Shown: positions 24,460 through 38,734 of the stretch, in pieces
How positions within the stretch are numbered: position 1 is the first letter of the stretch
Layout of the letters: every line of letters begins with the position of its first letter
DNA from: Anaeromyces robustus
Taxonomy: Eukaryota; Neocallimastigomycota; Neocallimastigomycetes; Neocallimastigales; Neocallimastigaceae
NCBI GenBank assembly: GCA_002104895.1
Contig: MCFG01000401.1
Coordinates: 1 to 60,634, forward strand
Direction: 5' to 3'
DNA length: 60,634 nt
Notes under the pieces: generated by a model
The model's database searches: none
Seen by the model: the letters and a program-made list of their open reading frames with translations, nothing else
Told to the model about the DNA's origin: nothing
Program-made: the position numbers and the translations under genes

Positions 24460-27222
24460 TTTTGAATTGATTTTATATAAACAATTAAATGTATTTTACA
24501 AAAAAAAGAATTAAAGATTTAATTTTGTTACAAATAATTTATTTTTGAATAAAAATATGTTGAATTGCTCTTTTATACAAGATTATTATACAATTTTTTT
24601 AAATTTTGAAATATTATATATATATATTTTATTTTTGTTCTAACGTGTAATAATAATAATATATATATATAATAAATTTATTGATTACTCAATTACAAAT
24701 TTTTTTTATTTATTTTTTCAAATTGAAAAATAAATCCTGATATATATTGTTATTTTATTTTTTTAATTATTATTAAAATTGATAATTAAAATTGAAAAAG
24801 ATAATTTTTAAAAGACGATAATAACTACTTTTTATATGATTTTTTTTATTAATATATGTATTAAATAAAAATTCAATTGATTTCATATATTATTATACTA
24901 TTTGAATACAATTGAAATTAATAAAATCGGCCCTCATCATGACTACATTATATGATAATTAAATAATATTAAAAATAATTATTTATATTAATCTATTAAT
25001 TATAATCATTAATATTGTTATTTATTATATTTAATATAAATTAATTTTTTTAATAGAAATAAAGATTTATTATATTTGCCATATATATTTTATATTAATA
25101 TATATTATTTAATAATAAAAAATTATTTAATAATATATTATTGATTTATTAAGATTATATTTAATAAAAAAGTTTATTGGAAATATATTACAATAATATA
25201 TTAGTTTATATTAGAAATATATTAATAATTAATGATTTAAAAAAAAAAATCCTCTTTTTTATTAATATATTTTTAGACTTTAGGGTGATACAATAATTAT
25301 AATTTATATATTTTTTTTATTTTATTTATTTAAAATATAAAACGTTTATTGATAATATAAACTTTAATAATAATAATATTCATAAAAATATTTTATTAGA
25401 AATGTAATAAAATCTTGAAATAAAAATTCAATTTTTTATTATTTATTAAATAAAAAAGTAGCAGAAATGGAATTAATAATAAAACTTTTATATTAATAGA
25501 ACAAAACTTTAATGATAAAACATATTTAATAATGTACAAATTTTAAACTTTAATAAATAATATTTTCATGTATTAATAAATAATAATAAAAATTAAAAAA
25601 AAAAAAAAAAAGGCAATCCAAAAAAGAATAAAATATATAATAGATTATATTTTATAATATATTAAGTTTGTCAAATTTAATATAAATAAATTGAATATTT
25701 ATTTAATTTTGAAATAAAATAAAGCAATATTTATATTATTTTATTTATTATTTATTATATTTATATTTATTATTACTATAAAATATATTGAAATGTATTA
25801 TAATATAATTATGTGTATATATTGTTTCAATTTTTTCACTTAATATATAATATTTTTTAGAAATAAATATTGTAAATATTTAACAGCAAATTATATATTT
25901 ATAATAAATATTGAACACAATAAATATAAATATATTAATAATAATTCACATAATATATTAATATAGTATTTTTTCATATAATAAATTTATAATTATTATT
26001 CTAATTAATTTTAAATTAAATTTTTTACGGTTAAAGAATTTAATTTATAAATAAATTATTTAATAATTTATGATGCTATTGTGAATATTTATTATTTACT
26101 AAATAATTACATATTACATATTTTTTTTTTTTTTTTTTAAGATTTTTATTTTATTTATTTTTTTTTTTTGTGTTTTTTTTTTTTATTTTATATATTTATA
26201 TATTTACAATATATTAAAATATATATTCATGTAATAAGTAATATATTGAAAAGAATATAATTGAATATTTAAATAATAAATACAAAATATATTACAATTA
26301 ATAATGTAATATAATTTTATACATTGATTAATTTAAAATATATTAAAAAATTATTCTAAAGAAAAAAAATTTTTTTTTACCGTTTTCTATAAACGGTTAT
26401 TGAATTGATTTTCTTTTTTTTTTCTTTTTTTTTTTTTTTTTGTTACTCTTTTTTTATATTATTTTATATTATATAAAATTCTATAATTATTTTGTATATT
26501 ATACATTATTTATACATTTATTAAAGAAGAATGCGGTAAAAAAAATTTAACATTGATTATTCTTTTATGATTTTCGTTAAATATATATAAATTATAAATT
26601 ATAAATTATAAATTATAAATTATAAATTATAAATTATAAATTATTATATTTAAATAAATATATATTTATATATTTAATATATGTTGTTTTTTTCTTTTTT
26701 ATACTTTTTATAAAATATAAATATTTAAAAGTTTTTATCAATAATAATAATAAATTGAAATTTCTAAAAAAAAAAAAAATTATGAAAGATTAATCTGTAA
26801 TACTTATATTTTTTTATTTAAACTTTAAAGTCATCATGTATTATTGATATATAAGAATAAATCATTATAATATTAATATTTAGGAAAAATAAATACTATT
26901 TTATAAATACTATTTTATTTTCTGTTAAATTCACAAGCAATACAAAAGCAAATGTATTATAATGATTTGAAAATCTTTTTTTATATATTATTATATTTTG
27001 ACTTTTCATTTCTTTTAATCGATTAAATAATATTTTGAAATAAGAAATTTAATTTAATACGGAATGAAGATCTTTAATAATAATTTATTAAATTATAAAA
27101 AATATATTTAATCAAATATGTCATAATAGAAAAAACTAAACAAATAATAAAATTTTAATTTTAAGATAATTATAAAAAATAAATAAATAAAATTTAAAGA
27201 AATAAATAAAATTTAAATAAAA

Positions 27223-27439
<217 letters not shown>

Positions 27440-28108
27440 ATATTGTAAAAATTAAATATTAAATATTGTTCAATATATTCTACAAAAAGGTTTTATTTAA
27501 TTTAATTAGAATTATAATAGTAAATAAAAAAAAAAAAAAAAACAACTAATATTATATTATATTTTTAGTTTATTAGTTTTTCTTTAAATATAATCAATTA
27601 AATAATCATAACAGAAGTATTATAAATTAGTAAATTAGTAATTATTAATGAAATAATTTATATGATGAATAAAAATATAAAGTGAAAAAGAATCCATTTC
27701 ATGAGTAAAGTTTACATTTTATATTTATTTGCTTTTTAATGTTATCATTATTCATAGAATTTGTTTTGCTCTTTAATGCTTATATTTAATATTAACAAAA
27801 ATTGTTACTTTTATTGTTTAGATCTAAACCAAAACACGTTAATTCATTATTCCCTTTTTTTCCTTAATTAGAAAAATGTTTATTATTATTTTTTTTTAAA
27901 AAAAAATTTATCCACTTAAAAAAAAAGTTTTTTTTTCTTTAAAAACTTTAATAATAAATAATTTAAAAAAGGATTTTTATTAAATTTATTATCATTTTAA
28001 AGCATGATAAAAATAATGATTTTTTTTCATTATAATATATGATTAAATAGCATTGTATATATTGTTTAATTGTTAAATTGTAATTACCAAAACAATAGAC
28101 TATTTTAT

Positions 28109-28215
28109 TTTATTTATTTTTTCATGTTTTATTTTGATATTTTGATATTTTGATTTAATACAATTAGGGTTAAAAGTTAATAAAATATAAAATAAAACAT
28201 GAAAAAATAAATAAA
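28109..28215. repeat. 27-bp perfect inverted repeat, 107-bp hairpin
   Basis: Left arm 28109-28135 and right arm 28189-28215 are exact complements around a shared CATG core in T/A runs. The 53-nt loop holds two GATATTTT units and TTAGGGTTAAAA. Could be a very short MITE-like relic or a chance structure; no target duplication was established. Confidence 0.6.
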
Positions 28216-29007
28216 AAAATAATAAATAATAATTAATTATTAATTTGGTAAAATGTTTTATTTTATTTCTTATTTTATTTTATATTTTTTTTGACATTTT
28301 TTAGTTTATAAATCATGTTTTAAACTTTCCCAATAATAAAATATGAAACAATTGTATCACAAAATTTTTATTGGTTAATTTCACCTTGAAAAAAATTTTT
28401 TTTTTGTTTATTCTTGTTTTTATATTATTTATTATTATTTATTATTATTTATTATTATTTATTATTTATTATTATTTTTTAAAAATTTAAAAATATTATT
28501 TTTATTATAAATAAATCTACTAAAAAAAAAATTAATAAAATATAAACAAAAAAAAAAAAAAAAAAAAAAAAAAAAACAACAAAAAGAAAACAAATATAAA
28601 TATAAGATATTTAACCAATTTTTTTTTTATAATGACAAATAAGGGGAATAATTAATATCCTCAAAATATATTTTAAATGCTTATGAATGATTGAGTGATA
28701 AATCATACAGTCATTAATATTTTGAATTAATAAATTTCATTTTAAATTATTATTATAGATCATTTATAATATTATTAATAATTAAGAATATTTATTACAA
28801 TAATGCTAAAAAGTATTATTTATATACACTGTATTTGGAATATTTAGAATATTTAGAATATTTAGAATATTATATATAATTTTTAAGTAATAATATTACT
28901 TATTACTTTTTTGAAACTTTGAAACTGTGTGTGTTTCTTTACATTTAGTAATTGTATCCTTTTTATTTAATATATATTATACAAATTAATATTTAATAAA
29001 TATAAAT

Positions 29008-29141
<134 letters not shown>

Positions 29142-30258
29142 GTATTATAATATATATAATATAATGAATGAATGAATGAGTAAATAAATAAATAAATAGA
29201 TAAATAAATAGAGAGATAAATAAATAAAATTATCTTTAAATAGTAATAACTTTAAATAATTTAAATAATTTATATAAAATTATAATTTAAATATTAAATT
29301 AAATGTCAATTCTTTACAGTTAAAGAATAAACGATTTTCTATTATTATTTATTAATTTTTTTTTATAATAATTTTTTTTAGTATTATTATTTCATTTCAA
29401 CCGTTTTTTTATTACATAAAGAATTACCATATATAGAAACCAATAAATTAAAACATATTTAGTTATATTAAGAATATATTAAATATTAATATAAATTAAT
29501 ATTATAAGATATATTAATATTGAAATGAAAAACAAAAACAAAAATAAAAACAATTACAAAAAATAATATTATGGAAAATCAAATATAGTAAAAAAATGTT
29601 GAAAATATGTATTTTTTATTTTATAATTAATAAAATCATGTGAATTTATTCACATAAATTAATGATAAAACATAAATTTATTTATAAAAAATTATATACT
29701 TTTTTGATTTTATAATAAAATTGATATGACATATATTATTCATGTAGAATAAATATTACCAAATGAATGTTAATTACCAAATTTGTATTGAATGCGTATA
29801 TACATTATAATAATATAATAAATATAAAAAAAATTAATTTTTTTTTTATATTTTTATAATCAAGAATGTTGTATTTTTTAGTTTTATAGTTTTAAATTTT
29901 TTTTAATTCTTTGTTATTATGTAGAAAACCATAATTGATATTTTATAGTATTTTTTTTTACAAAAAGAATTTATATCTTTATTATTACAGAAGTTAATAT
30001 AAAATAAAAATAATATTTTTTTTACTACGATTGATCCACTTCCTTTTACTTCATTAAGTTTAATTATTATAATGTGTATATGTAATAAAATTTGATAGCA
30101 ACTTTTTTAGAATGACAATTATTTGTTCTGAAATATTAAAAAAAAAAAAAATAGCTATAATTTTTATATAAATATACTATTGAATATAGAAAAATATATA
30201 AACTCTAAAGGTAAATAATTATGAAATTAAATAGAAGAGAAAATTGTTATTATAATAC

Positions 30259-30301
<43 letters not shown>

Positions 30302-30486
30302 TATTAACAGTCAGTTAATTGGGTTTAATATTATGTCAACTTTATTAATATATTTTTATGATAAAGAGTTACAAATATCTAAATTTTATAAATTACATGC
30401 TTTTATATTCATACAATGTGGCTCATACATTAAATCTAATACAATACATTTTAATACATTTAACATATATTTCACATATTCTAACA
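30302..30486 (-). repeat. 3' LTR of the copia element
   Basis: 185 bp, reading the same as 36920-37104. On the minus strand it is directly preceded by the polypurine tract TTTAGGGGGGAG (plus 30487-30498), as expected for plus-strand DNA priming. Confidence 0.9.
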
Positions 30487-31365
30487 CTCCCCCCTAAACC
30501 TAATTATTCTGTAAGAGATTATTTGGTTTACTGGTGAATATGTGTACTAAATACTATTTTATATTATATACTAATATTTTATATACTATAAATCTATTTT
30601 CATTAATTGTAATTATATACACTTATGTATATACTAGCTTAATTTATTTTAATAAACTATATTATTACCCTATGATATTTTTGTGGCGAAATATCCTAAA
30701 ACCATATTTATTTATGGGTAAATAAACTATATTTAAATTATTTATGGATTGGTTACTTATTTGTACCATCCTATATTATATTTTGGCAACCTCACTGGGA
30801 TTCACGCCTTAAAATCTTGACAACTCATGGTTTACCTCTTTGGTTTTACGTACTCTTGACAACTCATGGATTAACTCACTGGTTTTTACGTCCTAACATA
30901 TTTAATTATAAATTTTATTATTTTTGTAGAAAAATAACCTTTATATATATAAAAATAGCCTTTAATATTCAAAAGTTATATTTATTTATCAATTAATGAT
31001 TTAATTTCCAATTTATTAAGAGTCTCAAATTTATTTGTTTACACGTGTTTCTTCCAAACCTTTTACGCGTAATTTAAACCTTATATTCTTAATTATTTTA
31101 TTTTAGTATTATACTTTTATTTAGTTTCTTTAGGGGGTTTTATTTTATAATAATATTAAATATTTGACGCGATTTTCCATTTTTAAAATTTTAGATCACT
31201 CATCTTCAATGTAGATCAAGATTAATTCTCTATAAAGCTAACATAATGGCAACTCATCATAATTTAAATTTTTCAATAAACACAATACTTAGATCATTTC
31301 CATGTTGACATAATATTCTTTGTCCGGCACGAAATTCTATCTTCAAAGAATCTCTTTTAGAGTCG
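30487..31365 (-). other. Non-coding internal segment of the composite copia element
   Basis: No ORF of note. In element sense it follows the second primer site and ends at the second polypurine tract. It has a leader-like start (GTGCCGGACAAAG) and, near 30815-30895, two similar blocks containing CATGAGTTGTCAAGA preceded by AACC or ATCC, spaced about 45 bp apart. This resembles the non-coding interior of a non-autonomous (TRIM/LARD-like) element. The repeated block could be an RNA packaging or dimerisation structure; that is speculation. Confidence 0.5.
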
Positions 31366-31380
31366 ATGAGACTCTTAATC
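31366..31380 (-). promoter_or_regulatory. Second primer-binding site, complementary to tRNA-Lys(CUU) anticodon arm
   Basis: Minus strand reads GATTAAGAGTCTC directly after the end of the middle LTR. This is the complement of GAGACTCTTAATC, the anticodon stem and loop of eukaryotic tRNA-Lys(CUU). Confidence 0.6.
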
Positions 31381-31607
31381 TATTGACTAGCTTAAACGGT
31401 AGAAACTCGAGAGAATATCGTGTTATTATATTATTTATTTAATTATTAATTATTTATTCATTTATTTATTTATTACAATTAATTTATTAAGTTAAAGTAC
31501 ACTCGTTTAACATTTGTTTATTACATTATATTTAAATACATGATCAATACATTAAAATAAACTTATTGTACATTAAATTATTTGTAACTTTATTAATTAT
31601 TCTAACA
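31381..31607 (-). repeat. Middle LTR (227 bp, different family) inside the copia element
   Basis: Begins TGTTAGAATAATT on the minus strand immediately after the polypurine tract TTTGAGGGGGGAA (plus 31608-31620) and ends GTCAATA before a primer-binding site. It shares only its first ten and last few bases with the 185-bp outer LTRs, so it belongs to a related but distinct copia family. The pol stop codon TAG (31621-31623) abuts the polypurine tract. Confidence 0.7.
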
Positions 31608-31620
31608 TTCCCCCCTCAAA

Positions 31621-34600
31621 CTAGTTTTTCTTAGAAAAAACTATGTTTGTGAAGTTAGTCATTTTAGTACCATTAACATGTTTTGTCAATATATCTGCTA
31701 ACATACGTGTAGTGTCAATATAGTATAACTTTACTTTTCCTTTTTCAATATTGTCCTTGTCAAAGAAATATTTTACAGCTAAGTGTCTTAATTTAGGATT
31801 AATTTCATCATTTTCAATATTTCTTAAACTTGCTAGATTGTCAGTATAGATTTTTATTGGTTTATTAAATTTAAGTAACTCTTGTAATATATTTCTGATC
31901 CATAAAATTTTCTTTATGCATTCAGAAGTACTTACATATTCTGCTTCAGCAGTGGAAGTAGCCACAATAGATTGTTTTTTACTTGCCCAACAAATAGGAT
32001 TATTACCCATTAAAATTATGTTTCCTGAGGTAGACTTTCTATCTTTAATATCTCCAGCATAATCAGAGTCAGTATATCCGATTATTTCGCCTTTACCATC
32101 ATAACAAATTTTGTAGTCTTTAGTAGTATTTAAATATTTAAAGATTTGTGTCACCTTATTCCAGTCCGTTATTGTTGGATGTTCCGAATTTCTTGCAGCC
32201 TTTCCAACAGCAAAAGTAATATCTGGTCTTGTACATTTTGCCAGATAAATTAATGAACCTATGGCACTTTTATAAGAAGTTATATTAAAAGGTTTATTAT
32301 TTTCTTTTATCAAGTTATCACCTACACATGGTGTATTTGTTTTTCTAGTATATTTAATATTATATACTTTTAACATTTTTTCTATAAAACCTTTTTGAGA
32401 TATAAAATATTTGTTATTTAATTTTTCAATTTTAATACCTAATATATAGTTAGCTGGTTCAGCTTTTGAAATTTTAAAATTGTTTTTAATTATATCTATT
32501 ATATCTTTTATTTCATCTTCTTCTCCAGTTATGACCATATCATCAACATATAAACCAATAATACAAATTAATTTATTGTTTTTGATTTTCTTGAAGATAC
32601 ATTTTTCATAAATTAATTGAGTGTAACCATTTTTAATTAAAAAATTTGTAATAGTTAAATTCCATTGACGACCTGATTGTCTTAGGCCGTACAAAGCTTT
32701 GTTTAACTTCCAGTATCCCCGCCCAAAGTTGGGATCTCCTTGTGGAATTGTAACGTAAATATCGGTATCCAATTCCGCATTGAGATATGCAGCTTTTATA
32801 TCTAATTGCATAATATCCCAGGAGAATTTTGCAGCAAAAGCAATAATTAATTTCAGGGCATCTATATTTAAAGTAGGGGAATAAGTAAGGTTAAAATCAA
32901 TGCCGTAACGTTGTTTAAAACCACGAGCAACCAATCTTGCCTTCCATTTAATAACATTATTGTTACTATCTCTTTTTAATGTAAAAACCCATTTCGTAGA
33001 AATTAAAGTTTTATTTTTAGGAACAAATTTAACAAAAGTAAAAATTTCATTATTATATAAATTTTGGATTTCATTAGAAATGGCTTGTTTTCATTTTAAA
33101 TGATCTCTACCTGTGATAGCATCATGATAAGTAAATGGAACATCAGTAATAATATTTGCAATAAATCTGTTGTAAATGTTTTCTAAATTTGAATGAGTTC
33201 TTTTATTATTAAAATTAAATTTATTATTTTTCTTTTTATTTAATTTACTCATTTTAATAAAAGCATTATTATATTTATTAAATGGATTTTTATTTGGTAT
33301 ATAAAATCTGTTTTTAACAAATATATCTTTTAATTTATTTTTATTTTGTGGAACATTATTATCTTCAATTATTAAAGTTTTGTGACCTTTTGGAAATATT
33401 GGAGAACTTTTGTTTACATCAAAGTCAACTTTTTGACTTTCTACAATATTTTTATTATCTTGTATATTATGATTTGAATCATTTAAATTATTATTTGTAT
33501 TATTATTGAAATTTGATTTATTTAATATATTATCATTAATACTATCAGATATATTAGCAGTATATTCATTTTGATTAAAATTATTACCATTGTTGTCAAT
33601 GTCTATATCAATATCCATATAATCATTATTATTAATATATTCTTCATTATTATTTAAGGTTTTATTATGTGAAATATTGTCATTTATAATATTTGAATTA
33701 TTTTGTATATTATTATTACTATTAGGTAATATATTATCATTATTCAGCAATATATTATTATTATATTGGTCTGATTTATTAAATTTATTGTTTGATATAT
33801 TATCATTATTAGAATCGTAATTGTTAATATTTTCATTATTATTTAATAAATTATTTTTCTCAGAATTATAGTTATTAAGGTTTTCATTAATTAATTCATT
33901 TGAACCTAAATTATTATAATTTTCATTAACTGAATTTGAATTATTATTATTTTTATTTTCACTAAAAATTTTTGAACTTAAATTATTATTATTTTGAGTA
34001 TCGCCAGAACTTAAATTAATATTATTTTGATTTTCATTAAATTTTTCTGAACTTAAATTATTATTGTTTTTAGAATCGTTTATTTTATTTTTTGAATGAA
34101 AATTTGAAAAATTTTTATTATTAAAATTTTTTTCATCTAAAATAAAATTATTTTCTAAATTTTCATCGGCCGAGTAGTATTCTTCTTCATTGTTTTCTGG
34201 TCCATTTTCTAAGTCTTTGTCCATAATTTTTATATCCCTTTGTTCTTCTTTGTCCGGTGAATTATTCGGTGTAAAAATTTTTTCTTGTTTCTTATTTGAA
34301 TTTTCGGTATTTTTATCGTTATCCTCGTGATTTGATTCATTTTTATTTACAAAATTATTTTTATTGTTTACAAAATAAAAATTTTTATTAATATTTTCGT
34401 ATTTACTGAAGTTGAAATCAAACCTTAAGAACGATGGATAGTCCATATTATTTTTAGCTGAATTAGATAGAGAAATATCTGCTGGTTCGTCTTCTAAGCA
34501 GAATATTTCTCGCACATTATTAATTTTATAGTTATTATAGTCCATGACTAAATAACTATGCGTTTGTTCATTGAAACCTAAAAATATTCCTTTCAATGAA

Positions 34601-36882
34601 TTTTCTTTAAATTTTGTTTTGTTCTGGTTGTAATTTTTGTAATATGTAATACAACCAAAAGTTTTTAAATGGTCAATTTTTACTTTATGACCATAAAATT
34701 TTTCATCAGGTATGTTATTCTGAGAAATTTGATGTGGAGTTTTGTTGTATAAATAATTTGCATATAATACAGCAAAATCCCAAAAATTCTCAGAAAGTTT
34801 ACTCCAGTATAATAATGTTTTAGAGCAGGAAATTAAAGTTTGATTAAATCTCTCTGCAATACCATTATTTTCTGGACTATATGGAGGCGAATATAATTTT
34901 ATAATGCCATTTTCTTCACAAAATTTAATTATTTTGTTATTTTTATATTCTTTGGCATTATCTGATTTAAATACTTTAACTTTTTTATCTTTAAAAAAAT
35001 TATTTAAATATTTTAATACATTAATAATTTTTTCTATCGCCTCACTTTTCTTTCTCATTAAATATATCCAACTTTTGTGGGTATATTCATCTATAAACGT
35101 AATAATATATCTCATACCATTGTATGAGTCATTAATAGGGCCAATAATATCAGAATGGATAACTTCTAAAGTATCCATTGCTTTTGGCGTTTCTTTGTTA
35201 TGAGGTTTCCTTTTCATTTTAGATATTTTGCAATCTTTACACAAAATATCTTTAACTTTATGAATATTTAAATATTCATTTAAATTTTCTATATAATAAT
35301 GTCCTAAACGTCTATGCCAGATTAATTTACTATTGTAATCTAGCTTATTTACGTTTAAAACATATCTTTTAATATTTTCTTTAATATTATTACAGTGAGT
35401 AGCTGTAATAATAATTTCATTATTATTGTTTGAATGAAAAGTTCCTATATTATGAAAATTTTTATCAAACAATAATAGTTTAGGTCTATAATCAGTGGAA
35501 TTTTCAATTAGCGCTTTAATATTAATTTTAGCTAACTCAATTCCACTAATAATATTTCTAGAAACCTCTTTTGAATATAGAACCCTTTTTAATATTATTT
35601 TATTTGCATTTATCATGAAGTGAAACTCTCCATGGCCCTCAAATGTGCATGAAGTATTATCAGCACATTTTAATACTATTTTTTCTTCTTTATAGTTAAT
35701 TAGTAAGCTTTTATTATTAGTTAAGTGTTCACCGGCACCTGAATCATATAACCAATATGATTTTTCAATGTTATTTTTATCTGACACTTTAAACTTATTC
35801 GATAAGTTAATTGCACACAGTTTTTTAATGTATTTTTTAATCTTTAAATTTTTATTTAATTTTTCTTTGTTATTTACATTGTTATTAGAAAAGTTTTTAT
35901 CTTTTTTATTTTTAACATTATAAATTTCATCTTCATCATCAAAATACATTGTTTTAATATCATTAAAATCAAAATTTGAATTATAATAATCATTAATATC
36001 GTATTTTGATGATTTACCGATGAAATTTGCGCCCTTTTTATTTTGTTTATTATTTTTATAATTATTATTATTATTATTATATTGTTTTGTGTTTTCTAAA
36101 TATTTGTTAAATTTACTATTTTTATTTTTAATATTATACCAGCACTCTTTAGTATTGTGATTGTTCATGTCACAAATATGACAGTGCTTGGTAATTCTTG
36201 GGTTTTTAATATTAAATTTATTATTATTATTGTTATTATGATGATGATTGTTATTTTTCTTTATATGATCTATTTCCATTGGATCATCATCATCATATTT
36301 GTTATATTTCCAACCTTTTATATAAGCCCTTTTCTTGAGGTCGGAATCAATTTGGTCGTAGAGTGAGTCAAAAGTGTCTAATTCTTTAAAGACAAATTTA
36401 TCTGTATATTCTCTTGGAAGAGCTCTATACAGATATTTAACCTTTTCTTCATCGGATATTTTTAATTCTGAATCATCCATGACTTTAAAAATATCCTTCA
36501 TTTGGTCCAAGACATCCATAATCTCTTCTTCCTTGGAGGTAGATAAAGAATTTAATCTGGATATCCAATAAGCTGTGTCATTTTTATCTCCGCCATATTT
36601 TCTTTTTAATTTTGATAATATCTGGTAGGCGGATACTATTCCAGCCACTTCTTTGTGTATGGCTGGTGTAATTAAATAAAGGATTATTGATCTTGCTTTT
36701 GCGTTATTGATAAGCAATGCTAATTGTTCTGGGGTTGGCTTATCAATATCAATATCCTTTATTAAATCTTCTTTCATATATTTTAATACATTTTCTTTTT
36801 GAAATTCGGTACTTAAATAATCAAACCATAAAATGTAGTTTGAAGTACCTTTTAATTTTATAAGAGCATTGTTGTTGCTCAT
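31621..36882 (-). pseudogene. Copia gag-pol, one frame of 1754 codons interrupted by a single TGA
   Basis: ATG at 36882. Gag spans about residues 1-330, with a CX2CX4HX4C zinc knuckle near 236 (CHICDMNNHNTKEC). Protease YDSGAGEHL is near 381. Integrase has HHCC fingers near 524-556 and catalytic D (HSDIIGP, about 577), D (SDNAKEY, about 639) and E (GIAERFNQ, about 676). An Asn-rich linker of about 400 residues follows. Residue 1264 is TGA (33091-33093) in the context HLK-stop-KQAISNEIQ, where copia proteins normally have Trp. Downstream, in the same frame, come RT (LDIKAAYLNAELD, YVDDMVITG) and RNase H (TDSDYAGD, STAEAEY). One base change (TGG to TGA) explains the break; read-through is the alternative. 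Confidence 0.9.
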
Positions 36883-36905
36883 TGTTTAATTATTCTCTCA
36901 AGATT

Positions 36906-36919
36906 TGAGACTCTTAATC
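36906..36919 (-). promoter_or_regulatory. Primer-binding site of the copia element (half-tRNA-Lys type)
   Basis: Directly inside the 5' LTR, minus strand GATTAAGAGTCTCA matches the complement of the tRNA-Lys(CUU) anticodon stem-loop instead of a tRNA 3' end. Copia and Ty5 use a 5' half of initiator tRNA-Met cut in the anticodon loop. Here the corresponding primer would be tRNA-Lys cut near position 39/40. Confidence 0.65.
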
Positions 36920-37103
36920 TATTAACAGTCAGTTAATTGGGTTTAATATTATGTCAACTTTATTAATATATTTTTATGATAAAGAGTTACAAATATCTAA
37001 ATTTTATAAATTACATGCTTTTATATTCATACAATGTGGCTCATACATTAAATCTAATACAATACATTTTAATACATTTAACATATATTTCACATATTCT
37101 AAC

Positions 37104-37104
<1 letters not shown>
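36920..37104 (-). repeat. 5' LTR of the copia element
   Basis: 185 bp, no difference seen from the 3' LTR. Followed outward by (ATA)n, which holds one ATAAT copy of the probable target duplication. Confidence 0.9.

Positions 37105-38734
<1,630 letters not shown>

Larger units (their letters stand above)
30302..37104 (-). mobile_element. Composite Ty1/copia LTR retrotransposon, recently inserted
   Basis: Minus-strand element bounded by two 185-bp LTRs (30302-30486 and 36920-37104) that I read as identical. They start TGTTAGAATATG and end CTGTTAATA in element sense. It sits in an (ATA)n microsatellite; ATAAT at 30297-30301 and 37105-37109 could be the 5-bp target duplication, though the repeat context makes this ambiguous. 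Order in element sense: LTR, primer site, gag-pol, polypurine tract, a different 227-bp LTR (31381-31607), a second primer site, about 890 bp of non-coding sequence, a second polypurine tract, LTR. LTR identity implies very recent transposition of the whole unit. Confidence 0.9.

Noticed and set aside
28109-28215. Telomere-like TTAGGG inside a hairpin loop
   Set aside because: A single TTAGGG without repeats is expected by chance in AT-rich sequence.
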